Both the position numbers and the translations under genes were made by a program. This document shows positions 8,500 through 19,952 of a stretch of 32,378 nt of DNA, one piece after another. Below the pieces are notes generated by a model. The model ran no database searches and was not told the DNA's origin. It worked only from the letters and a program-made list of their open reading frames with translations. How positions within the stretch are numbered: the stretch's first letter is position 1; the number at the start of each line of letters is the position of its first letter. The stretch is from an uncultured Faecalibacterium sp. (GTDB lineage Bacteria > Bacillota > Clostridia > Oscillospirales > Ruminococcaceae): NCBI GenBank assembly GCA_946411155.1, contig CAMKDB010000003.1:1-32378 (forward strand), written 5' to 3'.

Positions 8500-11037
8500 T
8501 TAGCCTTTCACAACCAGGTTCACGAGTTTATTCTTTACGACAATTTCCTTAACCAGAGTCTTTCCCTCGAGAGCAGCAGCGACCTTCTCGTCCTGTTTTG
8601 CAAGTGCGAGAACAGTTTCATTATCACTGTCTGTAGGAACTGTAATCCTTCCACGCAGTTTTCCGTTGATCTGTACCGGCATCTCGACAGAAGAATCCAC
8701 ACACTTTGCCTCGTCGTACACCGGCCAAGTCTCATATGCGAGTTCACCGGAGAGACCGCAGCGCTCGTTCAGTTCCTCTGTGATATGCGGAACAAAGGGG
8801 TTCAGAAGCATCAAAAGGGTATGGTACTCAGCGCGGTTAATCGCTCCGGTCTTAACGATATCATTGACCAAAGCCATCATCGTTGCGATAGCAGTGTTGG
8901 CTTTCAGAGTATCGATGTCGGAGCCGACCTTTTTGATCGCACGATGGAAAGAAGCTTCCAGTTCAGGTCTGTAAGTGTCTCCATCCACGAGCATATCCTG
9001 AAGTGACCAAATCCTTTCAAGGAAACGTTTACAGCCTCTGATACTGTTGGTGGACCATGGCGCAGCCTGTTCAAAATCACCGATGAACATCTCATAAAGG
9101 CGCAGGGTATCCGCACCGTAATCACGGATGATGTCGTCCGGATTAACAACGTTTTTCAGCGATTTGGACATCTTAACAACGGGGTGCTCTGCCATCTCGC
9201 CGTATTTCTCGACCAGGGCTTTCTTTGCAGCCTCCACGCTCCCGTGCTCGGCCACCAGTCTGTCCTGATCCTCTTTGCTCATATTCACAAAGCTTCTGGG
9301 GTTCAGACCGAGGATCATTCCGTGACTGGTTCTCTTTTTATATGGTTCCTTATAAGGAACAACGCCTATGTCATAAAGGAACTTGTGCCAGAACCGGCTA
9401 TAGAGCAGGTGAAGCGTCGTGTGCTCCATCCCACCGTTATACCAGTCAACAGGCCCCCAATAAGCAAGCGCTTCCGGACTGGCGATGGCTTCGTTATTGT
9501 GAGGGTCCATATACCGCAGGAAATACCAGCTGGAACCTGCCCACTGAGGCATGGTGTCAGTTTCCCGCTTGGCAGGTCCGCCACAGCAGGGACAGGTGGT
9601 ATTGACCCATTCCTCATGTCTGGAAAGAGGGCTCTCTCCCCCTTCACCGGGCTCAAAATCAGTGATCTCAGGCAATCTCAGAGGGAGTTCTTCCTCCGGA
9701 AGAGGCTGCCATCCGCACTTTTCACAGTAAACCATCGGAATCGGTTCTCCCCAGTAACGCTGCCGGCTGAAGACCCAATCCCTCAGTTTGAAATTGACCT
9801 GCTTGCGGCCTTTTCCTTCCGAAGACAGCCATTCCAGCATCGCTTCCTTGGCTTCTTCGACAGTCTTTCCGTTCAGAAAGCCGGAATTGACAAGGGTACC
9901 AGTCTCACAGTCCGTGAAAGCTTCTTCTTCCACGTTCCCGCCTTTAACGACTTCGATGATGGGCAATCCGAATTTCTTTGCAAACTCCCAGTCACGGGTA
10001 TCGTGTCCGGGTACGGCCATAATCGCACCGGTCCCATATGTTGCAAGAACATAATCTGAAATATAAATCGGGATCTCTTTTCCGGTACCCGGATTAACGG
10101 CTGCCACACCGTCCAGACAAACGCCGGTCTTTTCCTTGGAAAGCTCCGTACGCTCCAGATCCGATTTTTTAGCTGCTGCTATCTGATATTCTCTGACTTC
10201 TTCCGCGTTCTTAAGGACGCCTTTTTCAAGCCACTGAGATACCAATGCGTGCTCCGGGCTAAGGACCATATAGGTCGCGCCGAACAAAGTGTCGCAGCGT
10301 GTTGTAAAGACCGTGATCGTGTCTCCCTGTGTGGAAGTGAAGTTGATCTCCGCACCATAAGAACGGCCGATCCAGTTGATCTGCTGAGTCTTCACGCGCT
10401 CAATGAAATCCACGTCTTTCAGATCGTCGATCAGTCTGTCGGCATACGCCGTGATCTTCAGCATCCACTGGCTCTTAGTCTTATGGATAACCTGACTGCC
10501 GCAGCGTTCGCAGAAGCCGTTTACAACCTCTTCATTGGCCAGAACGACCTTGCACCCGGTACAATAGTTGACGTTCATCTCTTTCTTGTACGCGAGGCCG
10601 TGCTTATACAGCTGGAGAAAGATCCACTGCGTCCATCTGTAGTAATCCGGATCAGTGGTATTGACTTCTCTGTTCCAGTCAAAGGACAGACCGATACTCT
10701 GAAGCTGGCTTTTGAACCTTGCTACATTGCGCTCTGTAACGATCTCCGGATGAATGTGGTGCTGCATGGCAAAGTTCTCTGTGGGCAGGCCAAATGCGTC
10801 CCACCCCATCGGATAAAGGACATTAAAGCCTTCCAACCTTTTTTTCCTGGCAACTGCATCCAGAGCGGTATAGCTTCTGGGATGTCCGACATGCAGTCCG
10901 TCTCCGGACGGATAAGGAAACTCCACCAAAGCATAAAACTTTGGCAGAGTGTAATCCTGTTTTGCGGCGAAGGTGTTATCCTTCGCCCATTTGTTTTGCC
11001 ATTTCTTCTCTACGGAAGTGAAATCATAAGACGCCAT
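8500..11037 (-). CDS. leuS: Leucyl-tRNA synthetase
   Basis: [39 protein letters not shown] (HIGH-like), [16 protein letters not shown] (KMSKS), Zn-binding CxxC pairs. Confidence 0.98.
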   Translation of the reverse strand: MASYDFTSVEKKWQNKWAKDNTFAAKQDYTLPKFYALVEFPYPSGDGLHVGHPRSYTALDAVARKKRLEGFNVLYPMGWDAFGLPTENFAMQHHIHPEIVTERNVARFKSQLQSIGLSFDWNREVNTTDPDYYRWTQWIFLQLYKHGLAYKKEMNVNYCTGCKVVLANEEVVNGFCERCGSQVIHKTKSQWMLKITAYADRLIDDLKDVDFIERVKTQQINWIGRSYGAEINFTSTQGDTITVFTTRCDTLFGATYMVLSPEHALVSQWLEKGVLKNAEEVREYQIAAAKKSDLERTELSKEKTGVCLDGVAAVNPGTGKEIPIYISDYVLATYGTGAIMAVPGHDTRDWEFAKKFGLPIIEVVKGGNVEEEAFTDCETGTLVNSGFLNGKTVEEAKEAMLEWLSSEGKGRKQVNFKLRDWVFSRQRYWGEPIPMVYCEKCGWQPLPEEELPLRLPEITDFEPGEGGESPLSRHEEWVNTTCPCCGGPAKRETDTMPQWAGSSWYFLRYMDPHNNEAIASPEALAYWGPVDWYNGGMEHTTLHLLYSRFWHKFLYDIGVVPYKEPYKKRTSHGMILGLNPRSFVNMSKEDQDRLVAEHGSVEAAKKALVEKYGEMAEHPVVKMSKSLKNVVNPDDIIRDYGADTLRLYEMFIGDFEQAAPWSTNSIRGCKRFLERIWSLQDMLVDGDTYRPELEASFHRAIKKVGSDIDTLKANTAIATMMALVNDIVKTGAINRAEYHTLLMLLNPFVPHITEELNERCGLSGELAYETWPVYDEAKCVDSSVEMPVQINGKLRGRITVPTDSDNETVLALAKQDEKVAAALEGKTLVKEIVVKNKLVNLVVKG

Positions 11038-11046
11038 AATTAACCT

Positions 11047-11400
11047 TTACTCTTCCGTTCCCGGTAACGGAACGATCTGAGCATCTCCCCACAGTTTTTC
11101 TAACTGATAAAATTCCCTGGACTCTTTCGTAAAAACATGAACGATTACTGTATCTGCATCAAGCAGGATCCACTTATCTCCCCCGCGTCCTTCACGGCGC
11201 GGAGCAGGTAGGCCGAGTTTCAGAACCGCATCCTCCACCTCATCCGCAAGTGCGCGGACCTGTGTGTTGCTGTTTCCGGACGCCAGCACGAAATAATCCG
11301 CAAGCGTCGTAAGATCCTCGACCTTAAGGATCTGGATGTCATCCCCTTTTTTGCTGTCAAGTGCCTTTGCTACCGCATAGGCGAGTTCTAATGAATCCAA
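11047..11400 (-). CDS. rsfS: Ribosome silencing factor RsfS
   Basis: DIQILKVEDLTTLADYFVLASGNSNTQVRALADEVEDAV...GGDKWILLDADTVIVHVFTKESREFYQLEKLWGDA. Confidence 0.95.
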   Translation of the reverse strand: MDSLELAYAVAKALDSKKGDDIQILKVEDLTTLADYFVLASGNSNTQVRALADEVEDAVLKLGLPAPRREGRGGDKWILLDADTVIVHVFTKESREFYQLEKLWGDAQIVPLPGTEE

Positions 11401-11411
11401 TCTGTCTCTCC

Positions 11412-12434
11412 TTATGTATAGTCATCCATATTTGCTGCCTCATCATCGAGACTATCCGTCGTATGCTGAAGCTCTATCACACCAAGTTCCTCCGGAAGGA
11501 CGGAATCTGTATACGGCCGCATGTACATGTTCAGAATCCATGCGAGTTTCTCGCGGTGGAGCGTCCAGACGTCAAGACCATAGATCCCGTAAGCAGCAAC
11601 CGGTTCACCGGGAGCACGGATGACCTGGAAGTCGGCTGCAGTGAAACTCTGCGCCGTCAAAGCAAGCTGGAGAATCTCCTGAACCGTGAAATCCGTATCG
11701 ATGTAGTCATAACATGCGGTAATCAGACTGAGAAGTTCCATCTTTGGCGTGTTGAACAGTTTATTCAACAGGCCGCCGAAGAAATACCTCTGCATCTTCA
11801 GGCGGGTAATGTCTGCAAGTGCGTAATCCCTGTTCCGGACGAAATTTTCTGCTGTCGTTCCGTCGAGAAGATGCGTGCCTGCTTCCAGGACTGTCCCCTC
11901 ATTGAGCGTGATGTCCTCATCCAGCGTGACCTCGACGCCGCCGAGCATATCGACGAGCGTTCCAAACACTTCCATATCGACACACACATAGTTATCGATC
12001 GTCAGCTTCAACTGGTCGCAGATGACGCCGGCAAGAACGGAAATTCCAGTAGTCCCGTCACCGTCCTTCAATCCCCAGTTGTAGAGTCCGTTTATCTTCC
12101 CATACTTGACGAGCTGCTCTCCCACATAAGTATCTCTCGGAATCTGAAGAGCATTCATTTTTTTAGCTTTCAGGTCGATATTTACGACCATGATGACGTC
12201 TGTATTGGCTACCGTTCGCCCTTCCTCATAATCGATGCCGGCGACAAGAATCGTCATGACCTTGTCACGAAGGTAGTCAGGCGTTTGAAGACGCTCATCC
12301 AACTCATCTCCGCTGGATGCAGGTTTGGTGTGGAGCAACATATATGCTCCCGTCCCAATCAAAGCGATGATCAGGAGAAAAATAATCAGGCGGACCGCCA
12401 GATTCTTCTTTTTCTTTTCCTTAGCCATTCTCAA
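11412..12434 (-). CDS. LytR-CpsA-Psr (LCP) family cell-wall ligase
   Basis: N-terminal TM; ILVAGIDYEEGRTVANTDVIMVVNIDLKAKKMNALQIPRDTYV; NGLYNWG; VDMLGGVEVTL; FVRNRDYALADITRLKMQRYF. Confidence 0.92.
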   Translation of the reverse strand: MRMAKEKKKKNLAVRLIIFLLIIALIGTGAYMLLHTKPASSGDELDERLQTPDYLRDKVMTILVAGIDYEEGRTVANTDVIMVVNIDLKAKKMNALQIPRDTYVGEQLVKYGKINGLYNWGLKDGDGTTGISVLAGVICDQLKLTIDNYVCVDMEVFGTLVDMLGGVEVTLDEDITLNEGTVLEAGTHLLDGTTAENFVRNRDYALADITRLKMQRYFFGGLLNKLFNTPKMELLSLITACYDYIDTDFTVQEILQLALTAQSFTAADFQVIRAPGEPVAAYGIYGLDVWTLHREKLAWILNMYMRPYTDSVLPEELGVIELQHTTDSLDDEAANMDDYT

Positions 12435-12997
12435 TCCTTCATACGGTTGATGTAGTAATTATATGCTTCCAGGGACAGGGGCTGTACGATCCTTCCCTGG
12501 GAGACAAGATGCCCGATCATTTTCTGAAGAGCAGTTGCGACAGCAAGATCGATATCCTTGCGGGCGATCTCCCGAACCTCAGCGGAACCTTCGAAAGTCC
12601 GGTCGTCAGAGATATAATCCGCCAGAAAGACGCTCTTCTCCAAAGGTGTCATTCCCGCACGTCCGCTTGTATGATAGAAGACCGCATCCGCGATCTCCTG
12701 AGATAAACCCAATTCTTTCCGGACATAAACGGCACCGGCGAACGCATGCCAAAGAGACCTGTATTCCGAAAAATAATTGTCTTTGATTATAGCAGAGCCC
12801 TCAAGTGTTTTCAATAAAACGGCATCGCTCTGTTCCTTCATGATATCGTGAAGGAAAGCGGCAATCTCTGCCTGCTCCGGATCCGCTCCGAGCCGTACTG
12901 CCAGTTCTTTTGCGCATCGCGCAACACATTCGGTATGATAAAACCGTCCATCTGAGAGCATTGCTTTCGCGAGACTGTGAGCCTTCTCAACCGTCAT
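12431..12997 (-). CDS. yqeK: YqeK-like HD-domain hydrolase
   Basis: RFYHTECVARCAKELAVRLG, AAFLHDIMKE (HD), YHTSGRAGMTPLEKSVFLADYISDDRTF; adjacent to nadD. Confidence 0.9.
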   Translation of the reverse strand: MTVEKAHSLAKAMLSDGRFYHTECVARCAKELAVRLGADPEQAEIAAFLHDIMKEQSDAVLLKTLEGSAIIKDNYFSEYRSLWHAFAGAVYVRKELGLSQEIADAVFYHTSGRAGMTPLEKSVFLADYISDDRTFEGSAEVREIARKDIDLAVATALQKMIGHLVSQGRIVQPLSLEAYNYYINRMKD

Positions 12998-13605
12998 TTT
13001 GCCTGATACAAACCTCTTTTCCTGATGTACTCTATTACGCTCTCTGTGAGGAACGCGCTCATGTTCTTTCCTTCTCTGAGACCGTTTCTCAGCTCGGTTG
13101 AAGAGATTTCAAGCGGCTTAAAACGCAACATTTTCACCTTTCCTCCGAGTTTTTCCAGTTTCGCCGCCGCTTCTTCAAATTCCGACTGCGAAGCGTCCTC
13201 ACGGGAACCGGCAAGAAGCGTACACCAGGAAAGGATCCTTCTGAACAGATGCCAGGTTTGGAAGGAGATCAGCATATCTGAACCGATCAGCAGATAGATC
13301 TCACAGCCGGGATACATTCTGCGCACCGCCTTCATCGTCTGGCTCGTGTAATTCCTCCTGCCTTTGGATTCCAAGGAAGAAATCATTACCGTGTCTGAAA
13401 GATCGGAGAAGGTCTTTCCCGCCATATCAAAGCGGCACCAGTAAGGTGTTCCGCTTTTTTTCTTATGCGGAGAAACTCCAGTCGGGATGACCAAGGTCAC
13501 ATCCGGCCGTATCTCTTCAATCGCGCTCTCGAGGAGACGTCTGTGTCCGGAATGAGGCGGGTCAAACGCGCCTCCGTACATCAACACTTTCTTATTTGAT
13601 TCCAT
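12994..13605 (-). CDS. nadD: Nicotinate-nucleotide adenylyltransferase
   Basis: MYGGAFDPPHSGHRRLLESA; SSTELRNGLREGKNMSAFLTESVIEYIRKRGLY. Confidence 0.93.
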   Translation of the reverse strand: MESNKKVLMYGGAFDPPHSGHRRLLESAIEEIRPDVTLVIPTGVSPHKKKSGTPYWCRFDMAGKTFSDLSDTVMISSLESKGRRNYTSQTMKAVRRMYPGCEIYLLIGSDMLISFQTWHLFRRILSWCTLLAGSREDASQSEFEEAAAKLEKLGGKVKMLRFKPLEISSTELRNGLREGKNMSAFLTESVIEYIRKRGLYQAK

Positions 13606-13879
13606 ACTGATCCACTTTTTTGTTCCGTTTATAGATCACAAACTTCTTACCGATCACCTGAACCGGCTCGGCGCCAAGTGCTTCGGCTACTTCTTCACAT
13701 GCTTCACGCGCGCTGACCGGTGCGTTTTCCTGCACGCCCACCTTGATCAGTTCCCGTGCCTGAAGCACTTCCCTGATTCCCGTAAGAACGGTGTCCGTGA
13801 TACCGTCCTTACCGATGTAATAGGTCGCCTGGATATTGTTGGCAAAACTGCGCAGTGTTGCGCGTTCTTTCGTCGTCAT
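13592..13879 (-). CDS. yhbY: YhbY family CRM-domain RNA-binding protein
   Basis: RATLRSFANNIQATYYIGKDGITDTVLTGIREVLQARELIKVGV. Confidence 0.9.
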   Translation of the reverse strand: MTTKERATLRSFANNIQATYYIGKDGITDTVLTGIREVLQARELIKVGVQENAPVSAREACEEVAEALGAEPVQVIGKKFVIYKRNKKVDQYGIK

Positions 13880-14481
13880 ACTGTTCTCCTGATTCTGTGT
13901 ATATCTTTGAGGTAGAACCCCAATTTATGAGCTGCTCTCGCTCTGTGGCTTCTTCTGTCTTTTGCCGTTCTGCCCATCTGGGCAAGAGTAAATCCGTTGT
14001 TGACACAGAACACCGGTTCATATCCGAAACCGACGCCTTCCCGTTCAAAACCGATCCAGCCTTCGCAGACGCCGTGTACGATCCGTTCATTCCCGCTCTC
14101 ATCCAGATAACAGATCGCCGTGATGAATCTGGCGGTCCGCTTTTCCCGAGGAACTCCTTCCAGTTTTCCAAGCAGTTTATCGATATTCCTGTTACTGTCC
14201 TGAGGATCCCCTGCGTATCTTGCTGCGTGAACGCCGGGTTCGCCGTCGAGCGCGTCGACAAACAGACCTGTATCGTCCGCTAAAACCGGAAGATGGCAGA
14301 TATCCCATACTGCCCTTGCCTTGATCCTGGCATTCTCTTCAATCGTTCTTCCGTTTTCTTCCGGATCAACCGCAACACCGGCTTCTTTCATGGAGATCAC
14401 ATGGATTTCTCCAGTTTTCAGGATATCACGGAACTCTGCCAGCTTATTTTCGTTATTCGTGGCAACGATTACTGTCTTCAT
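13876..14481 (-). CDS. rdgB: XTP/dITP diphosphatase (RdgB/HAM1 family)
   Basis: VIVATNNENKLAEFRDIL, VLADDTGLFVDALDGEPGVHAARYAG, GFGYEPVF, SHRARA. Confidence 0.93.
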   Translation of the reverse strand: MKTVIVATNNENKLAEFRDILKTGEIHVISMKEAGVAVDPEENGRTIEENARIKARAVWDICHLPVLADDTGLFVDALDGEPGVHAARYAGDPQDSNRNIDKLLGKLEGVPREKRTARFITAICYLDESGNERIVHGVCEGWIGFEREGVGFGYEPVFCVNNGFTLAQMGRTAKDRRSHRARAAHKLGFYLKDIHRIRRTV

Positions 14482-15365
14482 TCGAACAGAGCCTCACAGA
14501 ACGCGTCGGGATCAAAGACCAGCAGATCATCGATACCTTCACCGACACCGATGAACCTGACCGGTATCCCAAGTTTTTCCTTTACTGCGAATACGGAGCC
14601 TCCTTTTGCGGTTCCGTCCAGCTTGGTGACGATGATACCCGATACATCTGCCGCTTCGGAGAAAATCCGAGCCTGTTCGATAGCATTCTGACCGGTCATC
14701 CCGTCAATTACCAGAAGGGTCTCAACGGAAGCATCCGGGGCTGCCTTCTTTACACTGCGGGAGATTTTGGACAGTTCATCCATCAGATTCTTTTTAGTCT
14801 GAAGCCTGCCCGCAGTATCGCAGATCACGAGATCTGCTTTTCCGGAAGCTGCTGATGTGACCGCGTCGAAAACGACAGCAGAGGGATCTTTTTGTCCGCT
14901 CAGGAATTGAGCCCCGCTTCTCTGAGCCCAAACTTCAAGTTGTTCCACCGCCGCAGCGCGGAAAGTATCCGCAGCCGCGATCATCACACGTTTTCCCTGC
15001 GACAGGTAAAATGCCGCGAGTTTCCCGGAAGCGGTTGTCTTTCCTGCCCCGTTCACCCCGATCAGAAGAATCACCGCAGGCTTTCCGGAAAGATCCAGTT
15101 CCCTGTCCGCCCTAAGTCTGTCCGCGCAGATCTTCTTCAGAAGGGCCTTCGCCTCCGCATCGCCGCGGGCATTCTCGTCCATAACGGCATTACGGAGTTC
15201 CTCCGTTATCGACGCTGCAACTTCATATCCCGTATCAGCCAGGATCAACGCTTCTTCGATACCGTCGAAATACTCATCCGTATACTGATCATCAAAACGC
15301 AGCGCATAGGCAAACGTATTCTTGGTCTTTCTGAGACCTTCTTTCAGTTTGTCAAAAAAAGACAT
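14478..15365 (-). CDS. ftsY: Signal recognition particle receptor FtsY
   Basis: VILLIGVNGAGKTTASGKLAAFYLSQGKRVMIAAADTFRAAAVEQL, DTAGRLQTKKNLMDEL, TKLDGTAKGGS, FIGVGEGIDDLLVFDPDAF. Confidence 0.97.
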   Translation of the reverse strand: MSFFDKLKEGLRKTKNTFAYALRFDDQYTDEYFDGIEEALILADTGYEVAASITEELRNAVMDENARGDAEAKALLKKICADRLRADRELDLSGKPAVILLIGVNGAGKTTASGKLAAFYLSQGKRVMIAAADTFRAAAVEQLEVWAQRSGAQFLSGQKDPSAVVFDAVTSAASGKADLVICDTAGRLQTKKNLMDELSKISRSVKKAAPDASVETLLVIDGMTGQNAIEQARIFSEAADVSGIIVTKLDGTAKGGSVFAVKEKLGIPVRFIGVGEGIDDLLVFDPDAFCEALFE

Positions 15366-15377
15366 ATTCGTCTCCTT

Positions 15378-18300
15378 CTATTTCGTTTTTTCGCCTTCAA
15401 TGACGAGTTTCGCCTCTTCAATTCCAAGACGCAGGACCTTGGAAACGCCGTCTTCCTGCATTGTAACACCGTAAAGCACTTCAGCTGCCTCCATCGTTCC
15501 GCGTCGATGGGTGATGGCAATGATCTGAGTCTGTTTGACCATGCCCTTCAGATACTGTGCAAACCGGGCGACATTGCTCTCATCCAAAGCGGAATCGATC
15601 TCATCCAGAATGCAGAACGGTGACGGATTGATCTCCAGAATCGCCATGTAAATTGCAATTGCGACCAGTGCTTTCTCACCGCCGGAGAGTGCACTCAGAT
15701 TCTTGATCACTTTTCCTGGCGGCTGAACATCCAATTCAATGCCGCTGTTCAGAATATCGTTTTCGTCCGTAAGATACAGATTCGCAGAACCACCGCCGAA
15801 CAGTTCGCTGAACGTCCTGTGGAAACGGGTATTGATCTCATTGAAACTTGTTGTGAAGATCTGTTTCATCTCCGTCTCAAGTTCCCCGATCAGTTTCAGC
15901 AAACTCAGACGGCTGTCGTCCACATCCTTTATCTGTTCACTGAGAAAAGTATATCTGCTCAGAACTTCTTCGTATTCTTCGATTGCAGAGACATTGACAT
16001 AGCCCAACGCCTTGATCCTGTTTCTGACAGAACTGACTTGCTGTCTGAGTTCTGTGACGCTCGAGTACTCGATGCAATGCGGTAATGCCTCCGCAAGTGT
16101 CATCTCGTATTCTTCCCACAGGCGGTTCACATAGTTCGTGTACTCGTTCTGGAGTGTTTCTTTGCGCTCCTCGAGCCGTGAGATTTCAGTGGCGATTTTC
16201 TCCCGTTCCTGCATCAATCCGTTCTGATGCTCCCGTGCCTCGATGATCCGCTGGTCATTGGCATCCCGTTCAGCATTGGCATCAGAGATCTTTGCCCGCA
16301 ATCCGGTGATCTCATCTCTCAGACGATTGACCTGTTCCTCCTGATCCGTGATCTCCTGCTGTTTCCGTTCGATTTCGGATTTCAGGTGTTCGAGAGCGGC
16401 ATCGAGATTCGCAACACGATCCAGAGCATCCGCGCCACGTGCAGTCAGTTCATCAGCAGTCTCATTCAAACGGTCTGCATCGTTACGGAGTTCCGCACGG
16501 GACAATTTCCTGTCCGAAATGACCTGCATCAGTTCGGCACGCTGTTCCATGAATCCGTCAGGAGAATCCGCGTTTGCCAGATTCTGTTCATATCTCTGAG
16601 CGTCAGCCTGAAGCAGCCCGATCTCGCTCTCCATCCTTGCGATTTCCGTATTTCTGACCGATCTGCTTTCTTCGATCCGCCGCAGTTCTTCCTGCGCCAT
16701 CACTCTGTTACGTTCCAGAGCTTCGATCACATCACCGAGACGGCCGTCTTCGGCTTCAGTCCGGATCCTGTCCTCACGGAGAAGCGTGACCTCTTTCTGG
16801 ATATCGTCATATTCCTTTTCCAGACCGGAGATCTCCTCTTCCAGTGTCTGACGAAGCGCTCTGTCATCAGCGGTCGCTGCCTCCGCTTCGCGGATCTTTT
16901 CTTCAAGAGAATCGATCTCTCCTTTTCTAGAGAATGCTCCGGAGGATTTTCCGGAGAAACCTCCCGTATAGGAACCGCCGGCATTGATAATCTGCCCGTC
17001 TCTGGTCACTATCCGGACTCTGTATTTAGCTCTGCGCGCAATCATGGACGCGTAATCAAGATCTTCCGCAACGATAATCCTGCCAAGCAGGAATTCAACC
17101 GCCTGCCTATAGGTGCTGTCATACTCCACAAGTTCCGATGCGAGCCCGATCACTCCGTCATCAGAAAGTCTCTCTCTGTATTCAAACTGAGACGGTCTTA
17201 ATGTGTCCAGAGGCAGGAAAGTCGCTCTTCCGGAACGGGTATCTTTCAGGAACGAAATCGCTCTTTTAGCCGCTTTTTCATCGCTTACGACGATATTCTG
17301 CACTGCTGCACCGAGCGCAGTCTCGATAGCAAGTTCCAAGCCCGGTCTGACCCTGATCAGCGAACCGATCGTTCCGACGATACCGCTGATTTCACGTTTT
17401 TCCTTGGCAGTAAGAATCCTGCGGACAGGAGGCATATAGCCTTCATTGTTCCGCTCCATTTCATTCAGCAGGGTCACCCGCTGCTTCATCATTCCGATCT
17501 GCTCGTCCTTTTCGGACAATCTCTGAGCAACATCATCCAGTCTGTTTCTTCGTGACTGGAGTTTCATCAGGTAACCGTTGGATGCGTTTTCCTTCGTTTT
17601 CAGATCCGCATCGATCTGGCTGAGGTACTCTCCGATCCGCTGTCTTTCCTCACTCTCCTTCTGAAGACGTTCCTCTTCCTCCGGAAGTGCACGGTTGATG
17701 ACATCTTCGCGCTCCTGAAGCGTTTCAAGGACAGACTGTGCTGCGACAATATCGACACGCAGATTGGTGATCTTCTGCTGCACTTCCGTCAGCATGCGTA
17801 CCAGTTCAGCGCGCTGGGCATCAACTTTTGCGCTGTTTTCGACCAACTGGCCAAGTTCATCCTCAAGTCCGCGGATGTTCTGGTCCAGCGCATCCACTTC
17901 GGCGAGTTTTTCCACTGCGTCTCTGCGAAGAGATTCGATCCTTTCCTTGAGGTCGGAATCGCCTACCGAGAGGTCATCCCTGTCACTCATGATCGACCGG
18001 ATATCCCTCTCTCCATGCAGGATATCATTCTTCAGGACAGCGATCTGTGAATCAAGCGCGCTGATCCGTTCCGTTCTCTCGTCGATACCGGTATTGCTCT
18101 CCTCGATCAGGACATTGGCAGTCCTGTTTTTCTCATAGTACTGCGCGATCAGATCATCCTGATCCGATATGTGACGTTCTGCCGTCTTATAGTCCAGTTT
18201 TGCGATCTCGACTTTTTCATCCTGTTCCTTCAGATTATCCTTGCTTCTGCGGATCGTATCGCAGTACAGCGTAATCTCCAGATTTTTTCTTTCTTCCGCC

Positions 18301-18953
18301 AGAGCAAGGAATTTCTTTGCTTTTTCACTCTGTGTCTTGAGAGGACCGATCCGGCTTTCCAACTCTCCGGCAATATCACGAAGCCTGGAAAGATTGTCTT
18401 CCGCCTGTGTCAGTTTTCGCTCCGCCTCATTCTTTCTGAAACGGAACTTCGCGATGCCCGAAGCCTCTTCAAATACTTCCCTGCGGTCGGTATTCTTGCT
18501 CTCAACGACCTCGGAGACACGTCCCTGCCCGATGATGGAATACCCATCCCGACCGAGGCCTGTATCCATGAACATTTCTCTGAGATCCCGCAAACGTACA
18601 GGCGATCCGTTGACTGCGTATTCACTGTCACCGCTCCGATAGTATCTGCGGGTCACGATGATCTCATCCCCAACTTCGGGGATTCTTTCGTCATGATTAT
18701 CAAGACACAGGGAGACCTGCGCAAATCCCATGGGATTGCGCTTCTTTGTGCCGCCGAAGATTACGTCCTCCATCTTACCGCCGCGCAGCGATTTTGTGGA
18801 CTGCTCGCCAAGAACCCACCGAACGGCATCGCTGAGATTGCTCTTCCCGCTGCCGTTCGGACCGACGATTCCGGTCAGGACCCGGTCAAAACCGAGTCTC
18901 GTTTTGTCCGGGAACGATTTGAATCCCTGCACCTCGATGTACTTTAAAAACAC
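15378..18953 (-). CDS. smc: Chromosome segregation protein SMC
   Basis: MFLKYIEVQGFKSFPDKTRL...GIVGPNGSGKSNLSDAVRWVLGEQS; coiled coils; hinge; LSGGEKALVAIAIYMAIL; CILDEIDSALDE. Confidence 0.98.
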   Translation of the reverse strand: MFLKYIEVQGFKSFPDKTRLGFDRVLTGIVGPNGSGKSNLSDAVRWVLGEQSTKSLRGGKMEDVIFGGTKKRNPMGFAQVSLCLDNHDERIPEVGDEIIVTRRYYRSGDSEYAVNGSPVRLRDLREMFMDTGLGRDGYSIIGQGRVSEVVESKNTDRREVFEEASGIAKFRFRKNEAERKLTQAEDNLSRLRDIAGELESRIGPLKTQSEKAKKFLALAEERKNLEITLYCDTIRRSKDNLKEQDEKVEIAKLDYKTAERHISDQDDLIAQYYEKNRTANVLIEESNTGIDERTERISALDSQIAVLKNDILHGERDIRSIMSDRDDLSVGDSDLKERIESLRRDAVEKLAEVDALDQNIRGLEDELGQLVENSAKVDAQRAELVRMLTEVQQKITNLRVDIVAAQSVLETLQEREDVINRALPEEEERLQKESEERQRIGEYLSQIDADLKTKENASNGYLMKLQSRRNRLDDVAQRLSEKDEQIGMMKQRVTLLNEMERNNEGYMPPVRRILTAKEKREISGIVGTIGSLIRVRPGLELAIETALGAAVQNIVVSDEKAAKRAISFLKDTRSGRATFLPLDTLRPSQFEYRERLSDDGVIGLASELVEYDSTYRQAVEFLLGRIIVAEDLDYASMIARRAKYRVRIVTRDGQIINAGGSYTGGFSGKSSGAFSRKGEIDSLEEKIREAEAATADDRALRQTLEEEISGLEKEYDDIQKEVTLLREDRIRTEAEDGRLGDVIEALERNRVMAQEELRRIEESRSVRNTEIARMESEIGLLQADAQRYEQNLANADSPDGFMEQRAELMQVISDRKLSRAELRNDADRLNETADELTARGADALDRVANLDAALEHLKSEIERKQQEITDQEEQVNRLRDEITGLRAKISDANAERDANDQRIIEAREHQNGLMQEREKIATEISRLEERKETLQNEYTNYVNRLWEEYEMTLAEALPHCIEYSSVTELRQQVSSVRNRIKALGYVNVSAIEEYEEVLSRYTFLSEQIKDVDDSRLSLLKLIGELETEMKQIFTTSFNEINTRFHRTFSELFGGGSANLYLTDENDILNSGIELDVQPPGKVIKNLSALSGGEKALVAIAIYMAILEINPSPFCILDEIDSALDESNVARFAQYLKGMVKQTQIIAITHRRGTMEAAEVLYGVTMQEDGVSKVLRLGIEEAKLVIEGEKTK

Positions 18954-18965
18954 GTTCCGTTCTCC

Positions 18966-19952
18966 TTACGGTCCAACTATTCTGATCCGCGGAGTACCGG
19001 GATCCGGAATGATTTTCAGTCCGTACCCTTTTTCCGCGAAATACTCCTGATTGCTCTTTTTCTGACCTTTGACCTGACTTAATAATGCGGGATTACAGTA
19101 TACAACCGCGTTTTGCCTGCCTGAGACCTCCCGCTCGATCTCATTCCGGAAAATCCTGGATTCACACAGTTCGCCGAATGCGGGATGAAACGGTCCCCCA
19201 AGCACTTCCCTCTGAAGGCTCTCCTCAGCATGAAGTCCGACACGTATGACACGGATGCCATTGCTTCGAAACAGTTCCATCAGTTCCGCACAGATGGAAA
19301 CCGCCTCTTCCAGCGCGAGCGGATGATACGATCCTCTTCTGAACAGTTTCGCAAGCGCCGTATTTTCAACGATAAGCGTAGGATAAATCCTCACTGTGTC
19401 AGGTCCCATTGCGATAAAGCATTCCGCGGTGTTACGCGCGTCCTGCAGCGGATCTTCAGCCCCGTACATTCCGACCATCATCTGCAGACCGAGAGATATT
19501 CCGCTTTCCCGGATCATCCCCGATGCTCTGCGAACAGCATCCGTCCCATGTCCTCTGCCGTTCGCCTGCAGAACACGCTCATCCATGCTCTGAGCACCGA
19601 GCTCGACTGCTGTGACACCATACGCGCACAGGATCTCAAGGATCTCCTTGTCGATGGCGTCAGGTCTCGTTGATAACCTGATTCCTGCAGCTCTGCCCTT
19701 CTGCACGAAGGAATAAGCCGCTTCCAGATAACGGATCATCCGGTCTCGCGGGATAGCGGTAAATGATCCTCCGAAAAAAGCAATTTCAGTCCGCTCTCCG
19801 CAAACGGGAAGGTAGGCCTCGCATGAAGCGGCAACTTCCTCCGGCGTTGGGATTCTCTCTGTCCCGGAGATATCCCTCTGATTGCAGTAAACACACTGAT
19901 ACGGACAACCGAGATGCGGAATGAAAAAAGCCAGATTTGCATGCCGCTTCAA
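18966..19952 (-). CDS. Radical SAM protein (Elp3-like fold, unknown substrate)
   Basis: HLGCPYQCVYCNQRDISG (CxxxCxxC), FFGGSFTAIP, YPTLIVENTALAKLFRRGSYHPL. Confidence 0.85.
   Translation of the reverse strand: MKRHANLAFFIPHLGCPYQCVYCNQRDISGTERIPTPEEVAASCEAYLPVCGERTEIAFFGGSFTAIPRDRMIRYLEAAYSFVQKGRAAGIRLSTRPDAIDKEILEILCAYGVTAVELGAQSMDERVLQANGRGHGTDAVRRASGMIRESGISLGLQMMVGMYGAEDPLQDARNTAECFIAMGPDTVRIYPTLIVENTALAKLFRRGSYHPLALEEAVSICAELMELFRSNGIRVIRVGLHAEESLQREVLGGPFHPAFGELCESRIFRNEIEREVSGRQNAVVYCNPALLSQVKGQKKSNQEYFAEKGYGLKIIPDPGTPRIRIVGP

Noticed and set aside
11361-12455. 364-aa plus ORF antisense to the LCP gene
   Set aside because: Shadow ORF; also covers parts of neighbouring genes.
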